64,000 bases of DNA. Source: Tannerella forsythia (GTDB lineage Bacteria > Bacteroidota > Bacteroidia > Bacteroidales > Tannerellaceae). Shown here one piece after another: positions 56,106 to 64,000 of this stretch. The position numbers and the translations under genes are program-made. The stretch's first letter is position 1; every line of letters begins with the position of its first letter. The stretch lies in contig NZ_RQYN01000004.1 in assembly GCF_003860135.1 (NCBI RefSeq), positions 1 to 64,000 on the forward strand, written 5' to 3'. The notes beneath the pieces are model-generated. The model did not search any database. It was not told the origin of the DNA and saw only the letters and a list, made by a program, of their open reading frames with translations.

Positions 56106-56375
56106 TTACTTACGGATGCCGAGTTCTTTGATGATGGCACGATAACGTTCGATATCGACCTTCATCAGGTAGTCGAGCAGACGACGACGCTTACCTACGA
56201 GCATCTTCAATGCACGTGAAGTGTTGAAGTCTTTCTTGTTCTTCTTCATGTGCTCGGTCAGATGACTGATGCGATACGTGAACAACGCGATCTGACTTTC
56301 TGCCGATCCGGTGTCGGCTTTCGATTTTCCGTATTTTCCGAAAATCTCTTCTTTTTTTGCTGAATCTAAATACAT
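56106..56375 (-). CDS. rpsO: 30S ribosomal protein S15
   Basis: An 89-residue primary 16S rRNA-binding protein of the small subunit. It shows the full S15 pattern: GSAESQIALFTYRISHLTEH (family signature with QI-A-L-T-RI--LT-H), KNKKDFNTSRALKMLVGKRR and RRLLDYLMKVDIERYRAIIK, ending LGIRK. It is monocistronic, with its own promoter and terminator. The upstream untranslated region is about 40 bases. I do not see an obvious S15 autoregulatory pseudoknot, though this cannot be excluded by eye. Confidence 0.97.
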   Translation of the reverse strand: MYLDSAKKEEIFGKYGKSKADTGSAESQIALFTYRISHLTEHMKKNKKDFNTSRALKMLVGKRRRLLDYLMKVDIERYRAIIKELGIRK

Positions 56376-56418
56376 GTTCTACTTTGAATAAATTAATACC
56401 ATTTTATTTAAGCGGCTG

Positions 56419-56449
56419 CAAAGATAGAGCTTTTATTCGGACAGACAAA
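56419..56449 (-). promoter_or_regulatory. Promoter of rpsO
   Basis: On the minus strand TTTG (complement of 56446-56449), a 19-base spacer and TATCTTTG (complement of 56419-56426) are a textbook Bacteroidetes promoter. It is among the best matches in the window. Confidence 0.8.
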
Positions 56450-56491
56450 CGTTTCCGACCGCTTTTTTTCGCGTCGTTGATTTTTTATGCT

Positions 56492-56499
56492 TACTTTTG
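56492..56499 (+). promoter_or_regulatory. -7 box of typA
   Basis: TACTTTTG matches TAnnTTTG exactly and lies 24 bases upstream of the typA ATG at 56524. It supports that start over an in-frame codon at 56497. Confidence 0.6.
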
Positions 56500-56523
56500 C
56501 CCCCCGAAAGGAACAGGTTATCT

Positions 56524-58332
56524 ATGCAAAAAATTAGAAATATTGCCATCATCGCCCATGTAGATCATGGCAAGACGACACTGGTTGACAAAATGCTGCT
56601 GGCCGGTAAGCTTTTCCGTGAAGGACAGGCCGAGCCGGATCAGTTTCTGGACAGTAACGATCTGGAACGCGAACGGGGGATTACGATTCTCGCCAAAAAC
56701 GTGTCCATTAATTATAAAGATTATAAGATCAACATCATCGACACGCCCGGGCATGCCGACTTCGGCGGCGAGGTGGAGCGCGTGCTTAATATGGCCGACG
56801 GGTGTCTGCTGCTTGTCGATGCGTTCGAAGGACCGATGCCCCAGACGCGCTTCGTCCTGCAAAAGGCGATCCAGATCGGGTTGAAACCGATCGTAGTCAT
56901 CAACAAGGTCGATAAGCCCAACTGTCGTCCGTCGGAAGTACAGGAGATGGTCTTCGATCTGATGTTCAGCCTCGACGCCACGGAAGAACAGCTCGACTTT
57001 CCGACCCTCTTCGGTTCGGCCAAGCAGGGATGGATGTCGGACGACTGGCAGCAGCCGACAGAGGATATTTATCCGCTGCTCGACGCCATCATTCAACATA
57101 TCCCCGAGCCGGAAACACTCGAAGGAGCCTCGCAGATGCTGATCACTTCGCTTGATTACTCCAAATACGTGGGGCGAATCGCCGTGGGGCGCGTCCATCG
57201 TGGCGAACTTCGCGAAGGACAGGACATCATGCTTTGCAAGCGCGACGGCTCGCTCGTGCGCTCAAAAATCAAGGAGATCAATGTGTTTGAAGGATTAGGG
57301 CGTAAAAAGGTAGAGGCTGTGCCGTCGGGCGATATCTGTGCCGTGATCGGGGTGGAAGGTTTCGAGATCGGAGAGACGATTGCCGACGCCAACGAGCCGG
57401 AAGCGCTTCCGACGATTGCCATCGACGAGCCGACGATGTCGATGCTCTTTACGATCAACAACTCACCGTTCTTCGGCAAGGACGGAAAATTTGTTACGTC
57501 GCGCCACATTTTCGAACGCCTCACGAAGGAGCTGGACAAAAACCTCGCGTTACGTGTCGAACCGACGGAATCGGCCGACTCATGGAACGTGTTCGGGCGC
57601 GGGGTACTCCACCTATCGGTGCTTATCGAAACGATGCGTCGCGAAGGCTACGAACTGCAGGTGGGACAACCTCAGGTGATCATCAAGGAGATCGACGGTG
57701 TCAAACACGAGCCGGTAGAACAGCTGACAGTGAATCTGCCTGAGGAATGCGCCAGCAAGATCATTGACGTGGTGACGAAGCGCAAAGGCGAAATGATGTC
57801 GATGGAAAGCAAGAACGACCGTGTTTTTCTTGTCTTCACCATACCTTCGCGCGGTATCATCGGACTGAACAACCTCGTGCTTACTCTCTCGGCCGGTGAG
57901 GCGATCATGGCACATCGCTTCCTCGAGTTTCAGCCGTGGAAAGGGCCTATCGAGCGTCGGCAGAACGGCTCTATCATCGCCATGGAGACGGGCAACGCGT
58001 TTGCCTACGCGCTCAATAACCTGCAATCGCGCGGACGATTTTTTATCGCACCCGGCGACGATGTATATGCCGGTCAGGTGGTCGGCGAACATACGAAAGA
58101 AGGCGATCTGGTCGTGAACGTTACCAAATCGAAAAAACTGACAAACATGCGCGCCTCCGGCTCGGACGAGAAGGTGGCGTTGGCACCCCCGACCGTATTC
58201 AGCCTCGAAGATGCGCTCGAATACATCAAGGCCGACGAATACGTCGAGGTGACGCCTCATTTTATGCGCATGCGCAAAATCCTTCTCGACGAAAACGAAC
58301 GCAAGCGTCAGCAAAAAGCGTCGGCTGGATAA
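56524..58332 (+). CDS. typA: Ribosome-associated GTPase TypA/BipA
   Basis: A translational GTPase that binds ribosomes and helps large-subunit assembly and stress growth. I start at [20 protein letters not shown], giving 602 residues, the usual size. The G domain motifs are [10 protein letters not shown] (G1), RGITILAKN (G2), [14 protein letters not shown] (G3) and [10 protein letters not shown] (G4). Domains II, III and V follow (for example [40 protein letters not shown]). The C-terminal TypA-specific domain has [21 protein letters not shown] 41-bp-period repeat array starts right after the gene. Confidence 0.96.
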   Translation: MQKIRNIAIIAHVDHGKTTLVDKMLLAGKLFREGQAEPDQFLDSNDLERERGITILAKNVSINYKDYKINIIDTPGHADFGGEVERVLNMADGCLLLVDAFEGPMPQTRFVLQKAIQIGLKPIVVINKVDKPNCRPSEVQEMVFDLMFSLDATEEQLDFPTLFGSAKQGWMSDDWQQPTEDIYPLLDAIIQHIPEPETLEGASQMLITSLDYSKYVGRIAVGRVHRGELREGQDIMLCKRDGSLVRSKIKEINVFEGLGRKKVEAVPSGDICAVIGVEGFEIGETIADANEPEALPTIAIDEPTMSMLFTINNSPFFGKDGKFVTSRHIFERLTKELDKNLALRVEPTESADSWNVFGRGVLHLSVLIETMRREGYELQVGQPQVIIKEIDGVKHEPVEQLTVNLPEECASKIIDVVTKRKGEMMSMESKNDRVFLVFTIPSRGIIGLNNLVLTLSAGEAIMAHRFLEFQPWKGPIERRQNGSIIAMETGNAFAYALNNLQSRGRFFIAPGDDVYAGQVVGEHTKEGDLVVNVTKSKKLTNMRASGSDEKVALAPPTVFSLEDALEYIKADEYVEVTPHFMRMRKILLDENERKRQQKASAG

Positions 58333-58342
58333 GTCAAAACAC

Positions 58343-58597
58343 GTCGCGGCAGAAAAGAACTGCACGCGAAGTTCCCGAGACTGTTCGATCGCCGTCGAAA
58401 GTCTCCGGGAAATTTGCGAGGACTTTTGATCCTCGGCGAGAGTCTCGGCAAAGTTCGCGAAAACTTCTGTTCCTTGACGGAAGTCTCCGCGAAGCTCGCG
58501 CGAATCTCCGATCTTCAACGAAAGACTTCATGCAATGCGCGAGAATGTTTGATCTTCAACGGAGGACTTGGCGAGATTCGCCGGAAATTTCCACCTT
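58343..58597. repeat. Degenerate tandem array with 41-bp period
   Basis: Units in the TTTGATC phase begin at 58384 (TTCGATC), 58425 (TTTGATC), 58466 (TCTGTTC), 58507 (TCCGATC) and 58548 (TTTGATC), all exactly 41 bases apart. Weaker units start at 58343 and 58589. Other shared parts are GAAAGTCTCCG and TTCGCGAGAA-like cores. The array occupies most of the 376-base gap between typA and hcp and contains no gene. It shares the period and the TTTGATC phase with the array at 37110-37322. Confidence 0.8.
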
Positions 58598-58621
58598 AAA
58601 AATAACTAAAAAATACTCCAT

Positions 58622-58637
58622 TGTCACATAGGTGACA
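58622..58637. promoter_or_regulatory. Palindromic operator upstream of hcp
   Basis: TGTCAC-ATAG-GTGACA is a perfect 16-base inverted repeat with half sites of the kind used by Crp/Fnr family regulators. It lies directly before TTTG (58638-58641) and TATTTG (58660-58665), so its centre would be near -41 from a start around 58670, the usual position of a class II activator. An HcpR-type regulator of nitrosative stress is the natural candidate; the regulator gene is not in this window. Confidence 0.6.
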
Positions 58638-58708
58638 TTTGGAGAACGCGTACATCCGGATATTTGCACCATGAAATTTATAGACGTTACATTGCAAAAT
58701 TGAAGGAT

Positions 58709-60355
58709 ATGGATGCTAAAATGTTTTGTTTCCAATGTCAGGAAACGGCCAAGGGAACCGGCTGCACGGTTCAGGGTGTATGCGGTAAGAAGAGCGATCT
58801 CTCCGCTATGATGGATATGCTGATGTTTGCCGTTCGCGGCATCGCTGTATTGGCTACCGGCCTGCGACGGTCCGGAAAGGAAGTGGATCGTGAAGTCGAT
58901 CACTTGGTGCTCGACGCGTTGTTTTCGACGATTACGAATGCGAACTTCGATAAAACGAGTATCGAGGCTCGGGTAGACCGTGCTTTCGCAGTGCGCGACA
59001 AACTGAAACAACAAGCTGCCGATGCGGGATTGCCTTCGTACAATGCCGAAGAGGTCGTATGGACACCTGTAGCCGACGAATATGAGGAGAAAGGGTTTTC
59101 CGAAGGAATCTTACGCGAGACGAATGCTGATGTGCGTTCGCTCAAAGAACTCGTGATCTATGGCCTCAAAGGAATGGCGGCCTATGCCGAGCACGCCATG
59201 CGTCTGGGCTATGAAGACGACGAGATTTATGCGTTCATGGAACGCGCGCTGAGCGACATAACCATCGGCGAACTCAACGGCGAACAGCTTACGGCACTCG
59301 TGCTCGAGACGGGATCGGTGGGAGTCAAAACGATGGCCTTACTCGATCAGGCCAATACTTCGACATATGGCGATCCGGAAATGACGGAAGTTAACATCGG
59401 CGTAGGCAACCGTCCCGGCATTCTGATCAGCGGACACGACCTGCACGATATGGAGGCGCTGCTCAAACAGACCGAAGACACAGGCGTCGACGTCTATACG
59501 CACAGCGAAATGTTGCCCGCGCACTATTATCCGGCATTCAAGAAGTACAAACATTTCGTAGGCAACTACGGCAACGCGTGGTGGAAACAACGCGAGGAGT
59601 TCGAAACTTTCAAGGGCCCGATTCTTTTCACGACCAACTGCATTGTGCCGCCTCTGCCTAAAAACACGTACATAAGTCGTATGTTTACGACCAACTCGTC
59701 CGGCTATCCGGGATGTAAACACATCCCCACAGGGCCCGGCGGAGAAAAAGACTTCAGCGAAATCATCGAAATAGCCAAACAATGCGAGCCGCCTGTTCAG
59801 ATCGAAAGCGGAACCATTATCGGAGGCTTCGCACACCGTCAAGTGTTGCAACTCGCCGACCGGATTGTCGATGCCATCAAGTCGGGCGCACTGCGTAAAT
59901 TCGTGGTGATGAGCGGATGCGACGGCCGTTTCCCCAACCGTACATACTATACCGATTATGCGAAAGGCCTGCCCAAAGATACGGTTATCCTCACCTCCGG
60001 ATGCGCAAAGTACCGATACAATAAATTGAACTTAGGCGATATTAACGGCATCCCCCGCGTGCTCGACGCCGGACAGTGTAACGACAGTTATACGTGGGCG
60101 GTCGTGGCGCTGAAGCTGAAAGAAGTGTTTGAGCTGAACGACATCAACGACCTGCCGATTGTATTCAATATCGCGTGGTACGAGCAGAAAGCCGTCATTG
60201 TATTGTTGGCTCTACTCAGTCTCGGGGTGAAAAATATTCATATCGGTCCCACATTACCGGCTTTCCTCTCACCCGGCGTAACGCAAGTGCTCGTCAACAC
60301 GTTCGGGCTTGCCGGTATCACCACCGTTGAAGAAGACCTGAAGCTCTGCATCTAA
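58709..60355 (+). CDS. hcp: Hybrid-cluster protein (hydroxylamine/NO reductase)
   Basis: Cytoplasmic iron-sulfur protein that reduces nitric oxide or hydroxylamine under anaerobic nitrosative stress. I start at [12 protein letters not shown] (58709), giving 548 residues; 58721 (MFCFQCQE) is an equally possible start. The N-terminal cysteines have C-x2-C-x8-C-x5-C spacing ([19 protein letters not shown]), the class I form of strict anaerobes that holds a [4Fe-4S] cluster. Hybrid-cluster ligands are visible in [38 protein letters not shown] and the intervening conserved Glu/His residues. It is monocistronic, with a palindromic operator candidate upstream and a terminator shared with the convergent fabI. 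Confidence 0.96.
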   Translation: MDAKMFCFQCQETAKGTGCTVQGVCGKKSDLSAMMDMLMFAVRGIAVLATGLRRSGKEVDREVDHLVLDALFSTITNANFDKTSIEARVDRAFAVRDKLKQQAADAGLPSYNAEEVVWTPVADEYEEKGFSEGILRETNADVRSLKELVIYGLKGMAAYAEHAMRLGYEDDEIYAFMERALSDITIGELNGEQLTALVLETGSVGVKTMALLDQANTSTYGDPEMTEVNIGVGNRPGILISGHDLHDMEALLKQTEDTGVDVYTHSEMLPAHYYPAFKKYKHFVGNYGNAWWKQREEFETFKGPILFTTNCIVPPLPKNTYISRMFTTNSSGYPGCKHIPTGPGGEKDFSEIIEIAKQCEPPVQIESGTIIGGFAHRQVLQLADRIVDAIKSGALRKFVVMSGCDGRFPNRTYYTDYAKGLPKDTVILTSGCAKYRYNKLNLGDINGIPRVLDAGQCNDSYTWAVVALKLKEVFELNDINDLPIVFNIAWYEQKAVIVLLALLSLGVKNIHIGPTLPAFLSPGVTQVLVNTFGLAGITTVEEDLKLCI

Positions 60356-60381
60356 AAAGAAAACAGAAATCACAATAGCCG

Positions 60382-60418
60382 GAAAGCCGCCTCGCCCGAA
60401 AGGAAGAGACGGCTTTCT
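60382..60418. terminator. Bidirectional terminator between hcp and fabI
   Basis: GAAAGCCG-C-CTC (60382-60393) pairs with GAG-A-CGGCTTTC (60407-60418) with a single internal mismatch. It lies 26 bases after hcp and 44 bases from the fabI stop, between convergent genes. T-rich sequence follows on the plus side. Confidence 0.7.
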
Positions 60419-60462
60419 TCATTATTTTTCCCGGACACACCCTGCCGGGTGTACCGTGCACG

Positions 60463-61320
60463 TTATCCGTAAACGACTTTTCCGCTCTCGTCGGTAAACT
60501 CTTCGAGACCTTTACTGTACTGGTTCATGGCACGGAGGCTCATGCCCATGCTCGAGAATCCACCATCGTGATAGAGGTTTTGCATCGTCACCTTGCGGGT
60601 CAGATCGGAGAACAGCGTGATACAGTAGTTTGCGCAGTCGTCGGCCGTTGCATTACCGAGCGGACTCATCTTGTTGGCAAAGTCCATCAGGTGATCCATG
60701 CCTTTGATACCGCTTCCGGCCGTCGTCAACGTAGGCGATTGCGAAATCGTATTGATCCGCACGTTCTTCTCCCGCCCGTAGATGTAACCGAAGCTCCGCG
60801 CAATCGACTCGAGCAAACTCTTTGCATCGGCCATATCGTTATATCCAAAGAAGGTACGCTGTGCCGCCACATAAGTGAGCGCCACAATCGAGCCGTACTC
60901 GGCGATGGCATCCTGCTTTTTGGCTACCTGCAACATTTTATGAAACGAGATGGCCGAGACATCGAGCGTCTTCGACAACAAATCATAGTCGAGATCATCA
61001 TACGTACGTTTCTTGCGCACGTTCGGACTCATGCCGATGGAATGCAGCACGAAATCGATCGGGCCGCCGAGAATCTTCACCGACTGTGAAAATACCTCTT
61101 CCAAATCTTCCACGCTTGTGGCGTCGGCCGGAATTGCTTCTACCTGTAACTTGTCCGACAGAGCTTTGACTTCCCCCATACGAATCGCTACCGGCGTATT
61201 CGTCAAAGTAATACTTGCTCCTTCTTCGACGGCGCGTTCAGCCACCTTCCAGGCAATGGACATATCGTTTAATGCTCCGAAGATAATTCCTCTTTTTCCT
61301 TTTAATAAATTATGACTCAT
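60463..61320 (-). CDS. fabI: Enoyl-[acyl-carrier-protein] reductase, FabI type
   Basis: Reduces the enoyl-ACP double bond in fatty acid elongation, using NADH. I start at MSHNLLKGKRGIIFGALNDM (61320), giving 285 residues; the longer reading adds nine unconserved residues and runs over the promoter. Motifs are RGIIFGALNDMSIAW (cofactor binding), DFVLHSIGMSPNVRKK, LTYVAAQRTFFGYNDMADAK with the catalytic Tyr-x6-Lys pair, and SQSPTLTTAGSGIKGMDHL. The length and the AxYxxAQxxFFGYN-type motif place it in the FabI group, a triclosan target class. Confidence 0.95.
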   Translation of the reverse strand: MSHNLLKGKRGIIFGALNDMSIAWKVAERAVEEGASITLTNTPVAIRMGEVKALSDKLQVEAIPADATSVEDLEEVFSQSVKILGGPIDFVLHSIGMSPNVRKKRTYDDLDYDLLSKTLDVSAISFHKMLQVAKKQDAIAEYGSIVALTYVAAQRTFFGYNDMADAKSLLESIARSFGYIYGREKNVRINTISQSPTLTTAGSGIKGMDHLMDFANKMSPLGNATADDCANYCITLFSDLTRKVTMQNLYHDGGFSSMGMSLRAMNQYSKGLEEFTDESGKVVYG

Positions 61321-61344
61321 TTTCTTTCCTATTAAAATCCGAGG

Positions 61345-61376
61345 CAAAGATAGTGAAAGAACACCAATGCAACAAA
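61345..61376 (-). promoter_or_regulatory. Promoter of fabI
   Basis: On the minus strand TTTG (complement of 61373-61376), a 20-base spacer and TATCTTTG (complement of 61345-61352) fit the Bacteroidetes consensus. The -7 box is 25 bases upstream of the chosen fabI start. Confidence 0.75.
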
Positions 61377-61448
61377 CGGCCTTCCGTTCCTTTCCTCCTC
61401 ATTCCGGTACAGATACTCGGACCGATACTGTTTCTCGCCGAAATCATG

Positions 61449-61456
61449 TACATTTG
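61449..61456 (+). promoter_or_regulatory. -7 box of the GH2 glycosidase gene
   Basis: TACATTTG matches TAnnTTTG and lies 19 bases upstream of the ATG at 61475. No clear TTTG is seen 19-20 bases further upstream. Confidence 0.5.
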
Positions 61457-61474
61457 TACTCAAAACGAATAACA

Positions 61475-64000
61475 ATGAAAAACAATTCTCTTTTACGAAC
61501 GATCGCAGGAGCTCTGCTCTTACCCTTCTTTATATATGCGCAGACCGAGAAACTACCGCTGCCCGAGCCCGGAGGCAAAACCTTGCTTCACAGCGGTTGG
61601 CTGGCACGTCGAACCAACGAAGTAAAGACCGATGGCAACTTGTTGACGAAGCGCCCCTTCTCGAGCGAAGGTTGGATGAAAGCACGCGTCCCCGGCACGG
61701 TGCTGACTACGATGCTTGAAAACGGACTGTTTCCGGCCCCCGAATTCAGTTTGAACAACCGTCTGATCCCTGACATCTATGAAGTCGGGAAAGATTTTTA
61801 TACATTTTGGTTCGTGAACCGGTTTACGACCGACAACTTACCCCAAGGTCGCAAGGTGTGGCTTCATTTCCGAGGCATCAATTACAAAGCCGATATTTAT
61901 CTGAACGGGAAACGCCTCAATCGCAATACACACGAGGGCATGTTTTTGCGCCAATCCTACGAAATCACACCTTGGCTACATCACGATTCAATCAATACGC
62001 TGGCCGTCATCGTATGCCCGCCCGACTTTCCCGGTAATCCGAACGGAGGACAAGGAGGTGACGGCGAAATTGCCCGTAACAACACGATGCAATACACGCC
62101 GGGCTGGGACTGGATACAACCTGTACGCGACCGTAATACGGGCATCTGGGACGAAGTTTCAATCACGACGACCGGCGACGTGAAAGTGCAGCATCCCTAC
62201 GTCGTGACACGTGTGCCGGGTGTACGTCAACCTCAGGGAGTGCAGAAAGAAGCGTATGTACTGACAAGTATCGAACTCGAGAATACTTCGGATGAAACGG
62301 TACGCGGTACCCTGATTTGCGAGACGAACGATATACGCCGCACACAAGCTCTGACCCTCGCACCGCACGAAAAACGAACGGTTTCGTTTCCCCGCATAAC
62401 AATCGCGAATCCGCGCCTGTGGTGGCCGAACGGCATCGGACGGCAAGACTTGTATGACATGTCTCTCCGCTTTGAAACAGGGGGAAGGATTAGCGACAGT
62501 CGGCAGTTACGCTACGGCATCCGCGAAATCACGACGGCGAAAGACCCACGTAACGGCGGGCGAAAATTTTATGTGAACGGTCAAAAAATCTATATGACCG
62601 GCGGCAATTACATCAATTCCGACTGGCTGCTACGTCTCTCGCCCGAACGATACCGCGCCGAAGTACGTTTCCATGCCGAAATGAATGTACGCATGATTCG
62701 TGTATGGGGCGGCGCACTCCTCGAGCGCCCGGAGTTTTACGACGCCTGCGACGAATACGGACTGCTCGTCTTTCAGGATTTGTGGGGGAGCGGCGATTGT
62801 AACGGAGCATGGGAAGACCCATATAAGAAAGACTCCCGCGAACGGCGTTGGGAATACCCCGATCATCACGATCTGTTTATTGCCTCGGTCGAAGATCAGG
62901 TCAAAATGATTCGTAATCACCCAAGCCTTTGCTTCTGGTGCGGTGCGAACGAATGGCCGCTGGCGAAAGATATCGACGAGAAGCTGAAAAACGAAGTCTT
63001 TCCGAGACTTGATCCGGAACGTCTTTTTGCCAGTTATTCGACCGACACGGTCTTTACCCGTAATTATCTCGGCGATAACGGCGACGGCCCTTACGGCATT
63101 CAGGAGCCGGAGTGGTTCTTTACCTTTCGTTCTCATCCGTTCAACCCCGAAGCCGGTTCGGTCGGCTCACCCGAGGTAGAGAGCATGCGCGAAATGATGA
63201 CGGAGACTGAGCTGGCCGCTTTCCCGCAACGTGGAAAAGTACGCAACGAAGCGTGGCGTTATCACAAAGACCTTGGCTACGGCGATCACTTGGAACGCTA
63301 CGGCGAAGTAACCGACATCGAACATTACTGTAAATATGCGCAAGTCGTTAACTACGACCAATATCGCAGCTACATGGAAGGTTGGGCATCCCATTTATGG
63401 GACTGGTACACCGGTATTTTGGTGTGGAAGACACAAAATCCGTGGACATCGTTGAGAGGACAGATGTACGACTGGTTTCTGGACGTGAACGCTTCGCTCT
63501 ACGGTATGCGGAAAGGATGCGAACCGCTGCATCCGTTTTATAATCTGGTCACGAAGAAAGTACAAATGCTCAATACGTCGTTGATCGACTACACCGGTCT
63601 GCGCGTCCATGCGGCGATCTACGATCGGGCTGGAACGATGATCTGGGAAAAAGAAGCGATCTGCGACAGTCCGGCCAATACGGTAGAAGAACTGTTCGAT
63701 ATACCGCAACCGTCCGGTTTGGATGGCGTTTATTTCCTGAAACTGACTCTCTCCGGCGATTCTGCTCCCGATATCGCCCCGAATATTTACTGGCTTACGA
63801 CACAGCCGAAAGACTATACGACACTGGCACAACTGCCCCGTTCCCGTCCTTCCGCACACCTCGTATTAAGCAAGGAGAAGAACGGATACTCAGCCCACCT
63901 AACGCTCTCAGCCGACAATCGTATCTCGTTCTTCAACCGCATTAAAGTGTTCGACCGAAGCAACGGCAAACGTATCCTCCCCGTGCATTATTCCGACAAC
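61475..64000 (+). CDS. GH2 glycosidase, endo-beta-mannosidase-like (partial, 3' end cut)
   Basis: An open frame of 842 codons that runs off the window, so the C-terminus is missing. It begins with signal peptide MKNNSLLRTIAGALLLPFFI and YAQ, so the enzyme is exported. GH2 layout: sugar-binding jelly-roll (about 35-235; FRGINYKADIYLNGKRLNRN), Ig-like domain (about 240-350; RLWWPNGIGRQDLYD), TIM barrel (about 355-680), then further Ig-like domains. The acid/base is Glu493 in FWCGANEWP. A nucleophile candidate is Glu559 in HPFNPEAGSVGSPE. The blocks EHYCKYAQVVNYDQYRSYME and GILVWKTQNPWTSLRGQMYD recall plant mannosylglycoprotein endo-beta-mannosidase, which cuts the Man-beta-1,4-GlcNAc bond of N-glycans. 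Exo-beta-glucosaminidase or beta-mannosidase activity is the alternative. Confidence 0.88.
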   Translation, partial: MKNNSLLRTIAGALLLPFFIYAQTEKLPLPEPGGKTLLHSGWLARRTNEVKTDGNLLTKRPFSSEGWMKARVPGTVLTTMLENGLFPAPEFSLNNRLIPDIYEVGKDFYTFWFVNRFTTDNLPQGRKVWLHFRGINYKADIYLNGKRLNRNTHEGMFLRQSYEITPWLHHDSINTLAVIVCPPDFPGNPNGGQGGDGEIARNNTMQYTPGWDWIQPVRDRNTGIWDEVSITTTGDVKVQHPYVVTRVPGVRQPQGVQKEAYVLTSIELENTSDETVRGTLICETNDIRRTQALTLAPHEKRTVSFPRITIANPRLWWPNGIGRQDLYDMSLRFETGGRISDSRQLRYGIREITTAKDPRNGGRKFYVNGQKIYMTGGNYINSDWLLRLSPERYRAEVRFHAEMNVRMIRVWGGALLERPEFYDACDEYGLLVFQDLWGSGDCNGAWEDPYKKDSRERRWEYPDHHDLFIASVEDQVKMIRNHPSLCFWCGANEWPLAKDIDEKLKNEVFPRLDPERLFASYSTDTVFTRNYLGDNGDGPYGIQEPEWFFTFRSHPFNPEAGSVGSPEVESMREMMTETELAAFPQRGKVRNEAWRYHKDLGYGDHLERYGEVTDIEHYCKYAQVVNYDQYRSYMEGWASHLWDWYTGILVWKTQNPWTSLRGQMYDWFLDVNASLYGMRKGCEPLHPFYNLVTKKVQMLNTSLIDYTGLRVHAAIYDRAGTMIWEKEAICDSPANTVEELFDIPQPSGLDGVYFLKLTLSGDSAPDIAPNIYWLTTQPKDYTTLAQLPRSRPSAHLVLSKEKNGYSAHLTLSADNRISFFNRIKVFDRSNGKRILPVHYSDN

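Overview
The window reads as chromosomal DNA of an anaerobic member of the Bacteroidales, probably close to Tannerella, Porphyromonas or Parabacteroides; I cannot name a species. The grounds are repeated Bacteroidetes-type promoters (TAnnTTTG -7 boxes, several with TTTG about 19-20 bases upstream), the absence of clear Shine-Dalgarno sites, a lipoprotein BamA-like protein (TamL) with a TamB partner, a eukaryote-type glycogen branching enzyme, a class I hybrid-cluster protein, and FabI and PyrB/PyrI proteins with ordinary Bacteroidales features.

Layout. 1-303: no gene, but hairpin-rich REP-like repeats. 304-15794 (minus): seven genes for an export system: ABC ATPase, ABC permease fused to a peptidase-like domain, TolC-type outer membrane protein, adaptor lipoprotein, RND pump, a second RND pump fused in frame to extra membrane segments and a complete ABC ATPase domain, and a small ABC permease. 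15983-19746 (minus): mannose-6-phosphate isomerase, a lipoprotein and glycogen branching enzyme. 20192-32634 (plus): one long leucine/isoleucine/valine operon, leuA-leuC-[four-helix-bundle gene]-leuD-citramalate/isopropylmalate synthase-leuB-ilvD-ilvB-ilvN-ilvC. It is preceded by a classical attenuator: an Ile/Leu-rich leader peptide, a terminator, and a leader segment that can compete for the terminator stem. A terminator and tRNA-Arg(UCU) follow.

32873-37046: a lipoprotein, TamL and a TrmH/SpoU RNA methyltransferase. 37110-37322: a 41-bp tandem array. 37326-48526: a CPA2 antiporter, metH, a U32 family RNA-modification protein, metA, cinA and tsaD. 48649-53085: TamB. 53111-55864 (minus): pyrB-pyrI-flavin reductase-outer membrane beta-barrel. 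56106-58332: rpsO and typA. 58343-58597: a second 41-bp-period array. 58709-60355: hcp with an upstream palindrome. 60463-61320: fabI. 61475-64000: a GH2 glycosidase cut by the window edge, resembling endo-beta-mannosidase.

The main points of interest are the RND-ABC fusion and its composite export locus, the leader-peptide attenuator of the branched-chain operon, the repeat-flanked four-helix-bundle gene placed between leuC and leuD, and two 41-bp-period arrays that share a phase motif. All family assignments come from reading motifs by eye; no database search was run.
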